64,000 bases of DNA from Cloeon dipterum (Eukaryota; Arthropoda; Insecta; Ephemeroptera; Baetidae). The stretch lies in contig NC_088787.1 in the NCBI RefSeq assembly GCF_949628265.1, forward strand, positions 14,126,501 through 14,190,500, in the 5' to 3' direction. The notes beneath the pieces are model-generated. The model worked only from the letters and a program-made list of their open reading frames with translations. It did no database searches and was not told where the DNA came from. Shown piece after piece: positions 15,142-28,700 of the stretch (position 1 is the stretch's first letter; every line of letters starts with the position of its first letter). A program made the position numbers and the translations under genes.

Positions 15142-15154
15142 ATCGTTATAGGAT

Positions 15155-16771
15155 ATTAACCGTATGAAATAATGTCGTTTAAACCACTCTCGAAATCATC
15201 ATAATCCGTTTAAAAAAGCCAAATCGGTCTAAATCAGTAAATTTTTTATCCACGTGAATATATTTCAAAAATCAAAATTTGTGTGTGGAATTCTTCATGC
15301 TAAAAATATTTACGGTTGGTTTTCTATTTTGGTCTCAAAAAAATCAATTTCTGTTTGAATTTGCAGCAACATATTTGATTGCTCAGATGTCTCAACAAAA
15401 CAGACATATATATTTGACAAAATATTTAGTTTTTATTTTTAATGTCGAAATTTAAATTTCGCTGATGTGGAACAACGGGTCATTGCTCCCGCATTTCATC
15501 CCGGGAAGAAAAATGATGTTGCCAATTTGGGCGAAAGTGCCTGGCAATAAATAATCCGCGCAGAGTATGGCCACAGCTGTGAACCCATTGGCGACAACCG
15601 GTTTGTTTGGCGAGCAGGCTGCCGGCCACTGATGGTCAGAGCGTAAAAAGGCAGGGGCTAACAAATGCATTCATTGTTCGGCTTCAGGGTGCGACATCAA
15701 ATTCGCGTTAGTAGTTTGACGCACAGCTAGGCGAAAAACGTCGGTGAGGCTGTCTAGTGGGTTGCGAAGGCAGGAGGGATGGTGAATTGAATGATTTACT
15801 TCGCCCCCGATTACTTTCGAACGCAAATTTGACGTGTGACTGGCGCGGAAGAATGTGGTTGCGAATTGGGAGATAATGTAAATATACTTGCCTGAAAGAA
15901 GATTGTGTGTCGCCAACTTTTTCACTTTGCTCGCTCTCTCATTAAAAAATAACCAACCTTCCTCTAGAGACTGTTAGAATTAAGAGTGCGTGCCGATCAA
16001 TTATAACATTTAAATTAGTTCAAAACCAGAAGCCTGCTTAATTGGAACTGCTCTCCCAGGAAATTTAATGAGAAAAAGCACAAGACAAAGGTCAAACTCA
16101 CTTTGAGAGAATTGTAAAAGGGCTGCCATTAAAATTACGCCAACTGCGTTGACTTTAACACTTTTTTTAAGGTCTCTCCAACTCCTTTCTTGGGAGATGC
16201 TAAAGCCGCACAATTCCTAAATACAAAGCACTCTCTCCCATTCAGGAGCTAAGCTTCTGCCGCGAGTCGCAGGCGTCGGCGTTAGGAGTGGAAAGGTTGC
16301 CAAAAGGAACGAATTTCCACAGCAGGTCTTCCTCCGGGGAAGAGCATTCCCCGGCGTTGCCCTATTTCATTTCAGCAGCAACAAAGTGGATTCTGACCTT
16401 TTCTCATCAGCGGGCCAAATTTATTCGACACACTTTCCCCACGAGGCCGAATGTCCGCAGACGCAGTGCTCACGTACTTGTCAAAAGTACCACGCATTTA
16501 CGTTCATCTTTATTTTATGAAAATCTCTACTCCTAATTAAAAACGTGAGGCATGCTGATATAAATCTCGATTATTTGCAATTGCCAGCGTAATGGAGCTG
16601 AGCGGGTGAATTATTGGCTGGCACGGAATATTTAGAGCGTGCATTTCCTCTGCTATGAGAGTGAGAGAGGCTGCCGGTAGCGGGATTCGATGTAGTCGGA
16701 TATATATTTTGCTAGCCTACACACTGCACACGGAAAGGGTTGGGAATTTTAAACAGTATCTTTCTGTTTTT
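15155..16771. other. Non-coding stretch, nothing identified
   Basis: Only short overlapping frames on both strands without domains. No repeats beyond simple AT-rich tracts were seen. Confidence 0.55.
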
Positions 16772-16773
16772 TA

Positions 16774-17024
16774 GAGGTCTCAGCCACGGAATTTCAGACG
16801 GCGGCTTGTGGGACCAGCTAAGCCGATCTTCGGCCCGGCGGCTGGCGCGGCTGACAATATTTTAAACGTGAAGTTTGATAGTGCTTATCAGCCCAAAGGG
16901 CCGCAAGACATTTTTTTCTCCTGCATTTATAAATTTTTGACCCTTTTTCACCAGCGGCTGGCGACTGTCCACGTGACCCAAAATTTGCCGGCTGGCGCGG
17001 CGCAGCGCGTCTGGCTGAGACCTC
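16774..17024. mobile_element. 251-bp MITE-like element with 13-bp terminal inverted repeats and TA flanks
   Basis: Ends are GAGGTCTCAGCCA and TGGCTGAGACCTC, each bordered by TA (16772-16773, 17025-17026), as for Tc1/mariner-type insertions. The inside is GC-rich at both ends and has a direct repeat of cggctggcgcggc (near 16840 and 16989). There is no coding frame. Confidence 0.55.
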
Positions 17025-17026
17025 TA

Positions 17027-19269
17027 GTTTTTCCTCTTTCTAAATAAACTCTATTTTATTACAACCACCTGCTAATACATTGAAGCACTATAATATCTTG
17101 ATTGTGAGCAGTGAAATTTTTAATTGAGAAAATTTCCTGTTAGGTAACTTTTCATCAATAAAATCCTTATCATTCAAACGCTGTGAGATGATAAGAGCGA
17201 AAATTCTATTTCTTCTTTTTTGTATTTTTAACATTAGCCTTCTCAAAGCCCTGGTATTTTTAAAGTGTCTAACTTACTCAGCATTAATGCAGGTTTATTT
17301 TTAAAACTGTTCACTGGATTGTTAGAAATCAATGTGTAGTTTCCAACCCTAGTCATCAAAGAGAAAACAAAGCACCGTTTGTTTTATGTAACAGCAATTA
17401 AATGGCAATAACTTTCTTGTCCTATCGTTACAGTTAATTATCTGTCGTGTTTGTTGTTTACTGCGTCAGTAAATGAACGGTCTGGATTTAATTAAACGTA
17501 AAAATCAATCACGAATCCAACTGATGTTTGCCTTTTCCCATTCGAGAGGCAATGAGAAAAGTCGTGCTTTGCAATGCAGATGAGTGCGGGAATATTTTGC
17601 AGCGCGACGGAAGCTGAAAACGATTCATTACTCGACTGTCAGTCTTTCCTAATCATTTCAAAACACTCAGCCGGAGATGCGACCCACTTGAAAACATCTC
17701 ATTTCGAAATCATCGTTGAGATTCATGCCAAAGTTAAAAAACATGAGCCGCGGGGATGAATATTGAATCGAGATCAGCGTGCGCGGACGATGTACGTCTA
17801 TAATTATCTCGGAAGTAAGCGTGGCCAAGTAAATGGCTGTAAATGCGCACTATAATCCGCAGCAAGTGATGAATTGCCAACGCTGAGGAAAAGACAGTGA
17901 AAAATTGCTCTCCGCGCAGCTCTATCGAGATAAGTGTTTCTTAATATTTGCAATCAACTACTGCGGCAGCGAAGGAACGATTTGCCACCCCCTGAAGTGC
18001 CTTCGAGCTCGTAAGAAAGCATCAAATTTCGCAACTCTGATGCGCTCACACACAATCCGTGCACTGTGTGAGTGCGCCTGCTGCGATCATCTTTTCTGCG
18101 GCGGAGTCGCTCTTCAGCGGCAGCCGCGGGCGCGGTCGCAGTCGAGCCCGCAGCCGCGGTTTCAGTCACGCATAAATAAAAAGCATTGCGTACTCGTTCA
18201 CGTGAAGTAAAGTCTTGTCACACGCACTCCCATCCATTTCCTCTCACAAAAGCCAATCGCAATACATGCATGTTGTGGAAACATGGAGCATCCATTCCCA
18301 GTCTCCTTTTGATATCTAACGATTTTTAATCTTGTAGCAAGCGGATCGGGTTCCAAAGAGAGCAAACTGGGGGCGTGAACACTTTCAACAGCGTAAAAAA
18401 ACGATGCAAACTGCTGAGTAAGTAAAATATTGCTAGACTGGATAAAGAAATCAATGTGGCAACAAATATCGATCCAGAAAATCAAATATTTCAAAGATAG
18501 TCTGTGGGGAAACAAGGAAAAGAAAACAAAAGGAGTCTAAAAGGCCCGAACAACCATCTTTTACCGTTTCCCTCCTTTTCTGATTTTCCTTCAAATTGAT
18601 TTTTTAGAAATTTTATAGATCTCCTTGAATGTTTAAAAAAGATTAGCATTTGAAGTTTTTTGCGATATACACAGAAAATGGAAAAACAAGATCCCCATTG
18701 ATTTCCACTTCGGCTTTTTCCTCCAGGGCAGAATCTTAGTCACTGATTGTTTTCCTGAAGTGTCGCCCTTTTCACATGATTTCTATTTGTAATCAATCGA
18801 CCTGTCATGCATTAATGTATGTATTTATGACTAGGTTTTAGAATAAATAATTAATTCAATTCTACTAGCCTGTTAGTCATTCCACAATTGTTAGAGAGCA
18901 ACCACGAGCAAAGTTTGATTAAAAAGTTTCATTCTTTCATATTCACGTTACATTTCCTTGCTTCGTATTGTTGGAAAACTTTTATTATGTTTGCAAATGT
19001 CACATACAGAAGAACTTTTAATTTGAATAAGTGCATCGCAATATGAAACAAATGATTTATTTAACATTTTCATTATTTTTTAAACTACAATATAATCAAT
19101 CAGTTTAGCTTATTTTGTGCCAGAATTCTGTTATTTTGGTGTTAAGTTTCAAATTTTGGGAGTCTCCTTTGGTAGGCATGAGGAGAAACGAGCGAGGGCA
19201 GCTCTTATGGCAACTTATAGCATTAAATATTTGCATAAACTTTCAATTGAAACGGCAGTTAAACCCTTT
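17027..19269. other. Non-coding stretch, nothing identified
   Basis: A GC-rich patch around 18090-18160 has cgg/cag-rich triplets that open frames on both strands, a sign of composition and not of coding. Nothing else is supported. Confidence 0.55.
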
Positions 19270-20780
19270 GACCTGAAAGTGTATCCACTACTGCCTCCTA
19301 TGGCATAGAAGTTATTTGGCCCTACCTTACCATGACTGATTTTGAAACATTAGAGCAAGTCTAACACGATATTTAAGGAGAGTGCTGGGGATCGGGATCT
19401 CTAAATACAATAGATCGCGGTATGTACAATATGAACTAGTGGCCGAAGACTTGAATTTATATATTACTGATCTAAAAGTGAAATATTATTTCCCTGAGAC
19501 TGGTATTTATAAGAAGTTTTGTGACACAGAGGTTTTAAAAATAACTTTTGATTTGTGGTGAATTCTATGAGACAGGAACAATGTTTATTGGAGGGGACCA
19601 AATTTTGAGGATAGACATGTATTGATACTCGATTTACATGCCATGGATATCGCTATTTGTTCTGTGTCAGTCAGAAACCCAGGATATTTGTAAACGTAGA
19701 TTTTGTGGTGAACGGTGTGAAAAGTATCATATTTTTAAATTTTCAAAAAAAAGAATTAGTTTAAGAGAAGCAGCAAAGAGTTGTAAAAATTGATGCTAAC
19801 TATTGTAGGGTTAGTGTTGCAAGCATAATTGGCATAATTGCGTTAAATAAATTATTCATTTAAGTTTAGCTTATTTATCGCTGGGATGTTTTTCAGTGAT
19901 TACAGTGATTGGCGATTATTTTGCTCATCAATATGCTATAATGATGAGACGTCGTGTTTAGTCTACCGTCAAAGGGGGAGTTTGCCCTGGTCCACCTAGT
20001 TAATTTTCCAGCTAAAGAAGAAGATATTCTTAGTCGTGACGACCTGAAAGTTTCCACTACTGCCTCCTATATTGCATAGAAGTTATTTGGCCCTACCTTA
20101 CCATGACTGATTTTGAAACATTAGAGCAAGTCAAACACGATATTTAAGGAGTGTGCTGGGGATCAAAAAATACAATAGATGTATAATATGAACTAGTGGC
20201 CAAAGACTTGAATTTATATGTTATTGATATAAAAGTGAAATATTATCTCCCAGAGACTGATACATGCAAGAAGTTTTGTGACACAAAGGTTTTAAAAATA
20301 ACTTTTGATTTGTGGTGAATTCTATGAGACAGAAACAATGTTAAATGTTAATTGGAGGGGACCAAATTTTGAGGATTGAGACATGTATTTACTCGATTCA
20401 CATTCCACGGATAACACTATTTGTTCTGTGTCGATCAGAAAACGTAGATTTTGTGGTGAACGGTGTGAAAAGTATCGGATCATATTTTGAAATTTTCAAA
20501 AAAAGAATTAGTTTAAGAGAAGCAGCAAAGAGTTGTAAAAATTGATGCTAACTATTGTAGGGTTAGTGTTGCATGCATAATTGCGTTAAATAAATTATTC
20601 ATTCAAGTTTAGCTTATTTATCGCTTGGATGTTTTTCAGTGATTACAGTGATTGGCGATTATTTTGCTCATCAATATGCTATAATGATGAGACGTCGTGT
20701 TTAGTCTACCGTCAAAGGGGAGTTTTCCCGGGTCCACCTAGTTAATTTTCCAGCTAAATAAGAAGATATTCTTAGTCGTG
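19270..20780. repeat. Abutting tandem duplication of an unknown unit (771 bp and 740 bp)
   Basis: Copy 1 is 19270-20040 and copy 2 is 20041-20780. Both start gacctgaaagt and end ttcttagtcgtg, with long identical stretches and small indels; by eye identity is above 90 percent. Each copy has short open stretches, for example KVKYYLPETDTCKKFCD in copy 2, that differ between copies by amino-acid changes but are broken by stops. No family is recognised. It may be a decayed gene fragment or two satellite units. Confidence 0.9.
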
Positions 20781-23700
20781 TACGTTTATAATCTCGCCTT
20801 GGTTTCCTGCCAACGCGTAAAGCCTCCACGAAGGAAAATCAATCGAGAGGTCGTTGGAAGACAGAATAATTTTCTCAGCCGCCATTGGAACGTCCATCTT
20901 TTGCAGGAAATACAGCAATTTTTCGAAAATGCGTGCCCTATATTTCCTTTCTTCCCTGGTAAGCAAGGCTAGAGGGCACTTCTCGGCGTATGCTTTTTGC
21001 CGGGCCTAGCCCCGACCGCTCTATTATCAGTAACGATTGTCATCTTTACACGTGGAGCGGCTCACCCCGTGCAGGGGGTTATCGCCGTCGCCGTCCTTTT
21101 GCTAGCGGCTCCAAATCCGGCCCTCAGACGGCCAACAAATGGAGGTCCCGCTGAAATAAGGTTTGTCGCTCGGTGACGGCGAAAAATGACAAACAATAAA
21201 AATACCCCGCGTTCGTATGTGTGTAATATTCCGTCTCTGCGAGCGTGTTTTCATAAATATCTCGGTTCGTTCCCGCGGAGGCTGGAGCACTCTGTGGGCG
21301 GCAACAGATTTGCGGCTCGCTCGCACCGCTTGCGCGACAGATAAAAATTTAATTTTTAAATGGAGCACTCAACAGCCGCTACCAAGGACTCGCTGTTTTT
21401 TTTTTATCGAATATTCCAATGCAGATGCAACTGCCAAGATTTATTTGCGAGCTGAAAGCGAGAAATCAATGAGTAAGCTGCTGCACGTATGGGAAATATG
21501 AATTTAATAAAACGATGAGGACTGGAAAAGCTCACTATGTTTTGATTTGAACATTTTCTTGCTGCTACATTCGTTCAAAAACCAATTCTGGCATCAGCAA
21601 AGAGACGAACTCGTCCGAGGCAAGGCTGAAAATAACCGCAAGTGTAGATAACAGCCTGGATCTCAATTTAGCTTTTAAAAGCGTTCATTTCGACGAGAAA
21701 TGATGTGTGTTAAAAAGTGTGATGGCATTCCTGTTCTTTGCAGAGTTTTCAGGAGCCGGATTTGCAAGTTTTTTAGCACAAGCAGTACTGCATACCATCC
21801 TAAATCTATTTCAATGCACCAAGCTGTCAAGCCGCTGGGTTTGAAGTCGTTTATTTGCGTAGAAAGTGAACCGAAACGTAATCACCATGCAAGAGCGACA
21901 TTTTTTTAAAGAGCCAACCGACCGTCATTCACGAGCCGTGCAGGAAAATGAAGCAAGGGAAAGCGAGTTGAGAAAAAGAGCAAGAAACGCAACGTTGGTA
22001 ATTACAGCCCGAGTCGAGATTGCAATTTCCCCGTCATTTGTCAGCATCGGAGAGGTTTTTTGCGGACAGCCAGCTCCGCGCGCATTCCTGGGCAAGCGAG
22101 AAGCAGGGCAACCTACGTATCTGCCTACGAGAGGCCAGCCAAGCAATTGAGCTTACCGCCGCCGCAGCGGGAGTTTTATCAGGCAAGTGGCAGCGACTTC
22201 ATCAGCAGGACAATTGAGTTGCGACTCGGTTTCTGCGCCTCCGACCAATTGATTTGACCTCGTAATGGAGCCTGCACGGGAGAGCAGAAGCAGCATCCCT
22301 CTCGCCCCATAACAGCCAAACTGCACCGATGGCGGTGGTAGTAATTAAGCCTGCCCGCCAGCGTGCTCGAATTCTAATTCAGTGGCGTTACAAAAATGAA
22401 ATATGCTCGTTCGCTCGACTGCTGAGCGCTTTGATTCGATTCGCCCGAGTAATTCGATTTGCGCCTTTGATCCGCCGGTCCTCGCGCGCACGACATATTG
22501 CCGTCCTGTCGCCGTAGTCGTCAACCAAATTTACGCCTTCTCGCTCGCGGATTGTGCGGGTTTAAAGGGATTTCCATTCGGCTCGGTGCGCGGCTCGCCA
22601 GTCGGCGTTTTTTCAAGGCGCGCGGAAAAGATTAGTAGTCTGTCCGTATGATTTCCTTCCTACTCGAGCACCAGACGTCTTCTTTGCCGCCGCGCCTTTT
22701 GTGCGTGGCGTGTAATTTCATTTTTCCGCGTTTCTTCCACCGAAAATTTTCCGCTTATCTTGCAAATATTTAAATTTGTAACTTCTGTGTAAGAGAGTCC
22801 CTTTGGCTGCGTATATATGATTACATTGAATCCACAAGCCATAATTTAAAAGAGCAAATCACACGATCGCACAAAGTAAAGAGTCTCTCGCAATTTTCTC
22901 ATTTTGATATAAATTCGAATCAGCAGAATGAAAGAAAAACCGAAATGAAGTAATACATCGCTCTCCTTTTCAATAATTCATGGAGGGAAATAATAGCTGG
23001 AATAATATTCAAATTTCCACCCAGCTGAAATTGCCATAATCGAGTGAATAAAGCATTCAAACAAAAGACTTGATTCTCACGTGTGCCACAAAAACAACCA
23101 ACGCGGTGAGGAGTGGCGTTCCCTACGCCTTCACAACTTTTTTTCTTGACAAAGGGCTCTACAAGGATTTGCGAATCCACGCCTGCCATGCCGAAATTCC
23201 TCCCCAGCGCATACTAGACTCTCATCCCAGCGTCTTGAATTATAGGTCAAGCCAAGTGAAAACTTGCGAAATTGGCGGATTGAATGCGAGTCCGCTGCGA
23301 AAAGCAATCGCTCTCGGGTAGCTTTCCGCCCAACCAAAAGGATCCGACGGTCCACGGAGAAACCACAGTGTAGTTAGACGAAACTTTTTGTTAATTAAAA
23401 TTCACGACCAAGGCTGTGTAAAAAGTAAATATAGTGGCCCCAGGCGCATCTCAGGAATGTCTCGTTTGCGGCTAGTTTCGCAATCCAACGAATCTTGCGC
23501 GTATTTTTTTCCATCCCAGCAGTGGTAATGGCCTTAAGCAAATTTACCGAACGCAGCGGTCCGTAGGGCTTTTACATTATTACACGGGCATCCGAGCATA
23601 GAATGGGAAGAATTTCATTGCATTTACTAATTGTGTGTACTCAAAATTGACCTCTGCAGGAAGAACAGAATTTAACCTCTCTGGCGCGATGTTTGGTCTA

Positions 23701-24634
23701 AAATTGCGCGCGCGCTCAGATTATTTGTTTTTGTTGCGAACACAGAGTTTGAAAATGCCCTCGGGCTTTGCTAATTTTATCTGTCCGTTCCAGACGACAA
23801 CAGTCATTCATTATTTTCCGACTCAGCGTACTCAATGCCATCAATATTCGCGGACCATTTGTGCCCGCTATTTAATCGCTCTGTTTGCAAATGCCATCTG
23901 CATGTTTCCAGAGAAGAGAAAGCGCGACTTTTGCATCGTTTCAGCTGCTGCTGTAGCAGAAAAAGCAAACAGTGATTTTTATTTGCTTTGGCGGCGGCGG
24001 CGGCACGAGGCCAACAAAAGTGGTCCGTTTTTGGCAACACTTTCCATAATATAATCTTCCTTCGCGCAGGGCGAAAACGATGGCTTGGATAATATTAACA
24101 TTATCAAAATATTAATTCTAAATCACGCCAGCGAACAACAGCCCAAGAGCGTGGGCTAAATTCATTAGCCGCTCGTCTCGGCCCGCTTTTTATTACATTA
24201 GACGCCTTCGCAAACAAGTTCGATTAAAACTTTGTCAAGACTTGCGCGGGGCAATTAATTTATTCGCGGATGACGGAATTTTTTCATGGCTCCTTCAAGG
24301 AGGCTGTAAGTAAAGTAGCACACAAAAGATTTTGTTCGCTTCACTGTCGCGTGGAATCAATACGACTTAATCAGATCAAACCTTTTGCGGGTGCAGCTCC
24401 ATTAAATTGGGCATTTGCAAATTGACATAATAAATGAGATTAACGTTTTTGATAAGATAAATTCTATAGATTTGTTACCCTTGCGAAAAAAGAGACAGAC
24501 ACAAGAGTTGTCACGGTTTGTTGAGTAATAAATAAATATGTTTGAAAAATAATAATGCACAAATTTTCCTTGAATGATCAAATAACAACTAGATTTTTTT
24601 GAAATTTAAATAAATTTAAATATTGAGCACCTAC
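20781..24634. other. CpG-rich non-coding stretch upstream of the divergent promoter region
   Basis: CpG content rises from about 21 kb to 25.3 kb compared with the left part. Several open frames near 22 kb overlap in all phases, as expected from low stop-codon density in GC-rich DNA. No exon is supported. It may hold regulatory sequence of synaptobrevin or of the putative minus-strand gene. Confidence 0.45.
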
Positions 24635-25270
24635 CTTGACTTGTCTGCATTTGCTTGCAGCTATGGAGCGCGACTTTTTCCTGAGCTGCTCCAGTGGTGT
24701 CCGCTGCACTCGGTGGTGCTCTCCAGCTGCAACCAGCTATGCAGGCCAGTGAGCTCCGGAGCCACCGTCCGACTAACTCCGGCCGAGAAACCGCCTCTCC
24801 AGCCGGCCGCCTGGTAGTTGGCCCGGCGGGGTACAGAACGCAGCACTGGGCGCGAGGGGCGGCTGGCGCCACCGCAGGCGCCACCCCTAAACCTCCGCCG
24901 GCGCTTTTATTATATGAACACTCGTCGATGCGTTTGTTTTCCCACTTCTTGACGCCGTTTGATGGATCGCTCCGCTATTCAAATCGCACCCAAACACACT
25001 CTTTCTCTTGTCCGGCAACTTAGGAAATTGCACTCTCTCTCTCTTCCTGAAATCCATTCTCTCATTTCCTCCTCGATTTTTTTTACTCGCGATGAACGGC
25101 CGACGTCGGCGGATTTGGGTTAATTTCATTTTCGGGTTGGATGGCAAAAAACGGACGTCGGTCTGATAATGAGGGTTTAATACGCGTGAGGAGTACGTCG
25201 CGGCGCGCTCGCTCGCTCACAGCTCTGATAGTCCAATGCACTCTCCCACGCAACGACCAGTATTGAGCGG
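24635..25270 (-). other. Candidate first (5' UTR) exon of a minus-strand gene, divergent from synaptobrevin
   Basis: On the minus strand a GC-rich stretch ends at 24635 in CAAG followed by GTAGGT, a good donor. About 590 bp upstream, near 25225, the minus strand carries initiator-like TCAG motifs inside CpG-rich sequence. No long open frame with a familiar domain runs through it. It would therefore be a 5' UTR exon whose intron covers the gene-poor left part of the window. It could equally be part of a shared divergent promoter. Inference only. Confidence 0.3.
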
Positions 25271-25762
25271 CACGTGACGTCACTTTTAGCCGCAGCGCCG
25301 TGCCCTACTTGCTGTCAAAGCACAAAATTCAAATTCGACTACCCATCAGTCCACAAATCCGACAATTTCTAATAAATTGTTACAAAAATAAGAAAAATTT
25401 ACTATAAAAATTACAAAGTGGAGAAAAATAAAAATAAAAACACCAATGAAGAAAGTTTGGTCAGATTGTACTGGTAACTTTATTAAGAGTCTCTACACCA
25501 ACTAGAAATTTTAAACTAAAGCAGCAATTGTGTCCGAGTAAACCCCAAAACGCCCACATTTAATTTCAGTTGTACCCAGTGTATTACATGGAGAACGGGG
25601 CGCCTGCGTGGGGCGAGAAAAGTGGCGCTTCTGCTGCTATCGATTGCGCGAGCGGCGATTGCAAGTATCTTGGTGTGCTGTTCTTGACTTCTACAGTTAT
25701 ATCAATACTTCCCTTGTGCAGCTCCAAAATCATTCAGCTGCGATCAAAAACTAGCAGTTAAC

Positions 25763-28700
25763 ATGTAAGTAGTCGCCGAAACCAATTACCGAGCCCCCCC
25801 GGATTCGCCGGGGGGCGCAGCCCCTAGCCTCTCAGCCACAACTTGTGCTTTGGGTCGATTTTTGCCGTCAGCCTGGCGGAACTCGCCACCTTGTCCTCAA
25901 TAAAACTCGCTCGGTTTTTCGTCCAACCGATCACACGCCTATTTGCATTGGATCCGGTTTGATGAACCGATCAGGTCGTTGGGATTTGATTAAAGTCCCA
26001 CGCACCGGTCCTTGAATCCATAGCGCCAGGCAAGGGAGCAGAATGTAGGTGTCAAATCATGGAGGAGGCGCTCATTTTTACGTGGGCGATTCCTCCCTTG
26101 ATTGATTTGTCGGCGGCAATCCCATTTTGCCTTCTCTCCAACAATAATAACTTCCCACGCCGCTTGGAGACGCAATTAGGTGAACAAGGAAAATCACGAT
26201 CGCCGCTTAAGTTAATCAAAGCATGTTTTGCAATTCGACATTTGCAGAGGACGAGATCATTTTTCCCTTTTTCACTTGCGTAACCTAAATGTATGTCTTT
26301 CGCACGCACGTGCACGCACCATATCCAATCACACTTGACGCGTGAACTTTTTCAGGGCATCTGGAGCTCCCCCAAACGGTCCTCCCACCGTCCTTGAACC
26401 CCAAATAGGCCCTGATGGAGAACCCATCGGAGGACCAAGGACACCTCAACAGATTGCTGCGCAGAAAAGGTTGCAACAGACGCAGGCACAAGTCGATGAG
26501 GTTAGCATTCACTACCACGAATTTTAATCGCCGCGATGAAAAACGGGACAATAACTCTTGCACCATCTGACACTGTCAAATTCGATCAATTGTAAACTTT
26601 GATATTTAAACCACTTACATAAAACGTGACTGTGTCGAGAAACGCACTATGGCCTCGTTAAATTATGCAGCCCCCTCCATTAATTTACGCAACATGATTC
26701 AGTTAAAAATAAAAAAAATCAAATCCGTAATTTCCAAATGGTTCTAAAATAGATATGGAAATGATCTCTTGCCCGTCATTTGATCAAAAATCAATGTGAA
26801 ATACTCATACTTACGAGAGAAGGTATTCTAAGGAACATAACCTTTTTTAAAATTATTATTTTTGCAATTTTGATTTCCCTTGAAAATCTTAATTATCAGT
26901 ATGAGCATTGAAATTTGAATTTTAAAATCATTTCAGGTGGTGGATATTATGAAGACCAATGTAGAGAAGGTGCTGGAGCGAGATCAGAAACTTTCAGAGC
27001 TTGACGACAGAGCGGGTGAGGACTTGCTTTTACCTTGACGAAAACCAGATCAAAATGATTGTTTTCCTTTCAGATGCGCTGCAGCAAGGGGCTTCGCAGT
27101 TTGAACAGCAAGCAGGAAAGCTCAAGAGGAAATTCTGGCTGCAAAATCTCAAGGTTAGCTTCATCCAAGGCTAACTCTATAAAAAATAACTTTGCATCCC
27201 ATTCACAGATGATGATTATTATGGGAGTCATTGGCCTCGTGATTATTGCGATCCTTGTGTGTAAGTATAGCATTTTTCCTCCTTTCCACAATTATAACGA
27301 CGCAGAAATATGAAAGAAGAGTTGTCTCGTTTGTCGAGAACGCTGATATGCTGACATTACAACCAAAGTAAAGCTAAAAACGCCAAATGAGTCGTTGACA
27401 GGTTTCTAAAGAAGAGATGATTTTTGTACGATTTCGCTCATATCACTGATCCCACTCCAGTCAAGGGAGAAAAATAATCTGAGCGCGCATCACCGTCTGT
27501 TTCTCACTTTCAGCTAACTTCATGTAAGAGCACACAGGGTGCATAAGCGAGGCCATGAAAATCTAAATCCTCCATATCTACAGGCAGGTTAGCAGCGTGT
27601 TAGATCGCTGTGTATCTGTCGTGTCTCTGCAACCCAGCGCATTGTTCGCGCTTAAAAGCCAAACAGCCCTATTTATCGATTTCGGTCTTGCTGCTCTGAA
27701 TTCAGTCTAGTAAACAAACAAAAATTAAATGCTCTGGGTTGCGTCCGTGTTCCGACCTTGACTATATTATACTATCCTTCTTGTGGTTTTAGTAAAAAAA
27801 TCCGTGTTTCTATCTTTTACAAAAAGTAATATTTCTATATACCGTTGCTATATTGGCAAATATATTTCCTTGTTTCGACTTTGTACTAAATGCAGGGGAC
27901 TTGTTTCTTTGCACGTTTGTAATGCATGCTCCTTTAAGAGGCGATTAGATTTAAATTAACATCTCAGTTTCTGCTTCGCTTTCACTGTTAAAATTACTTT
28001 CTTATTCGCAGCCTGAATTTGGTGCCAACGTTCTTTGAAAAGGTCCAGAGCCAAATGATATTTCCGTGTATTGCTGTTTTAACGTGTGCATGATTTGAAA
28101 AGTCTGTGTGTTACTGCTCGTGCGTGGATTTTGATTAGAATGCGTGTCAATGACAGTAAAAAGTATGGTCATGTTCCGCATGTAATGGACTGTAGTATTG
28201 TGATGTGTGTTGAGTGTTATTGTTTAAAAAAAACTTAGTGTGTTACTATTATGGACTCTGGAGACAAAAAAACGGAATGCGTTTGAAACTACAAGATTTC
28301 CGTCGAATTTTGCTCCAAAATAAAAATAAAAAAGAACATTGAATTTTATTAAGAGAGTGCATGACACAAATTTTGATCTGCTGCTGCTTCTTGGCTTAAT
28401 GAAAAATTGTACTGAGCTCTTTGACGACCAACCTCTATTATATATATATATGATACTATTTCATAATGATGACTATATCATTCACTTAGTAGAAACCACA
28501 CACATACCTAGAGACGCACACTTTCGCCTTTGAAAAATCCTCGCAGAATCGCGTTAGCTTTTCAGAGACGAACGTGATTTAGAATATATAGCATCTTGCC
28601 GAAACTGCACACTGACAACATCGCCATATTCATATCACACACGTAACTGTGCATTTTTTTATCGTTTCCCTCATTGCTCTGTCCCCTTGAAACAGGTACT

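Noticed and set aside
22000-22650. Cluster of overlapping 60-95 codon frames
   Set aside because: GC-rich DNA with few stop codons opens all frames; none shows a domain or splice-phased continuation.
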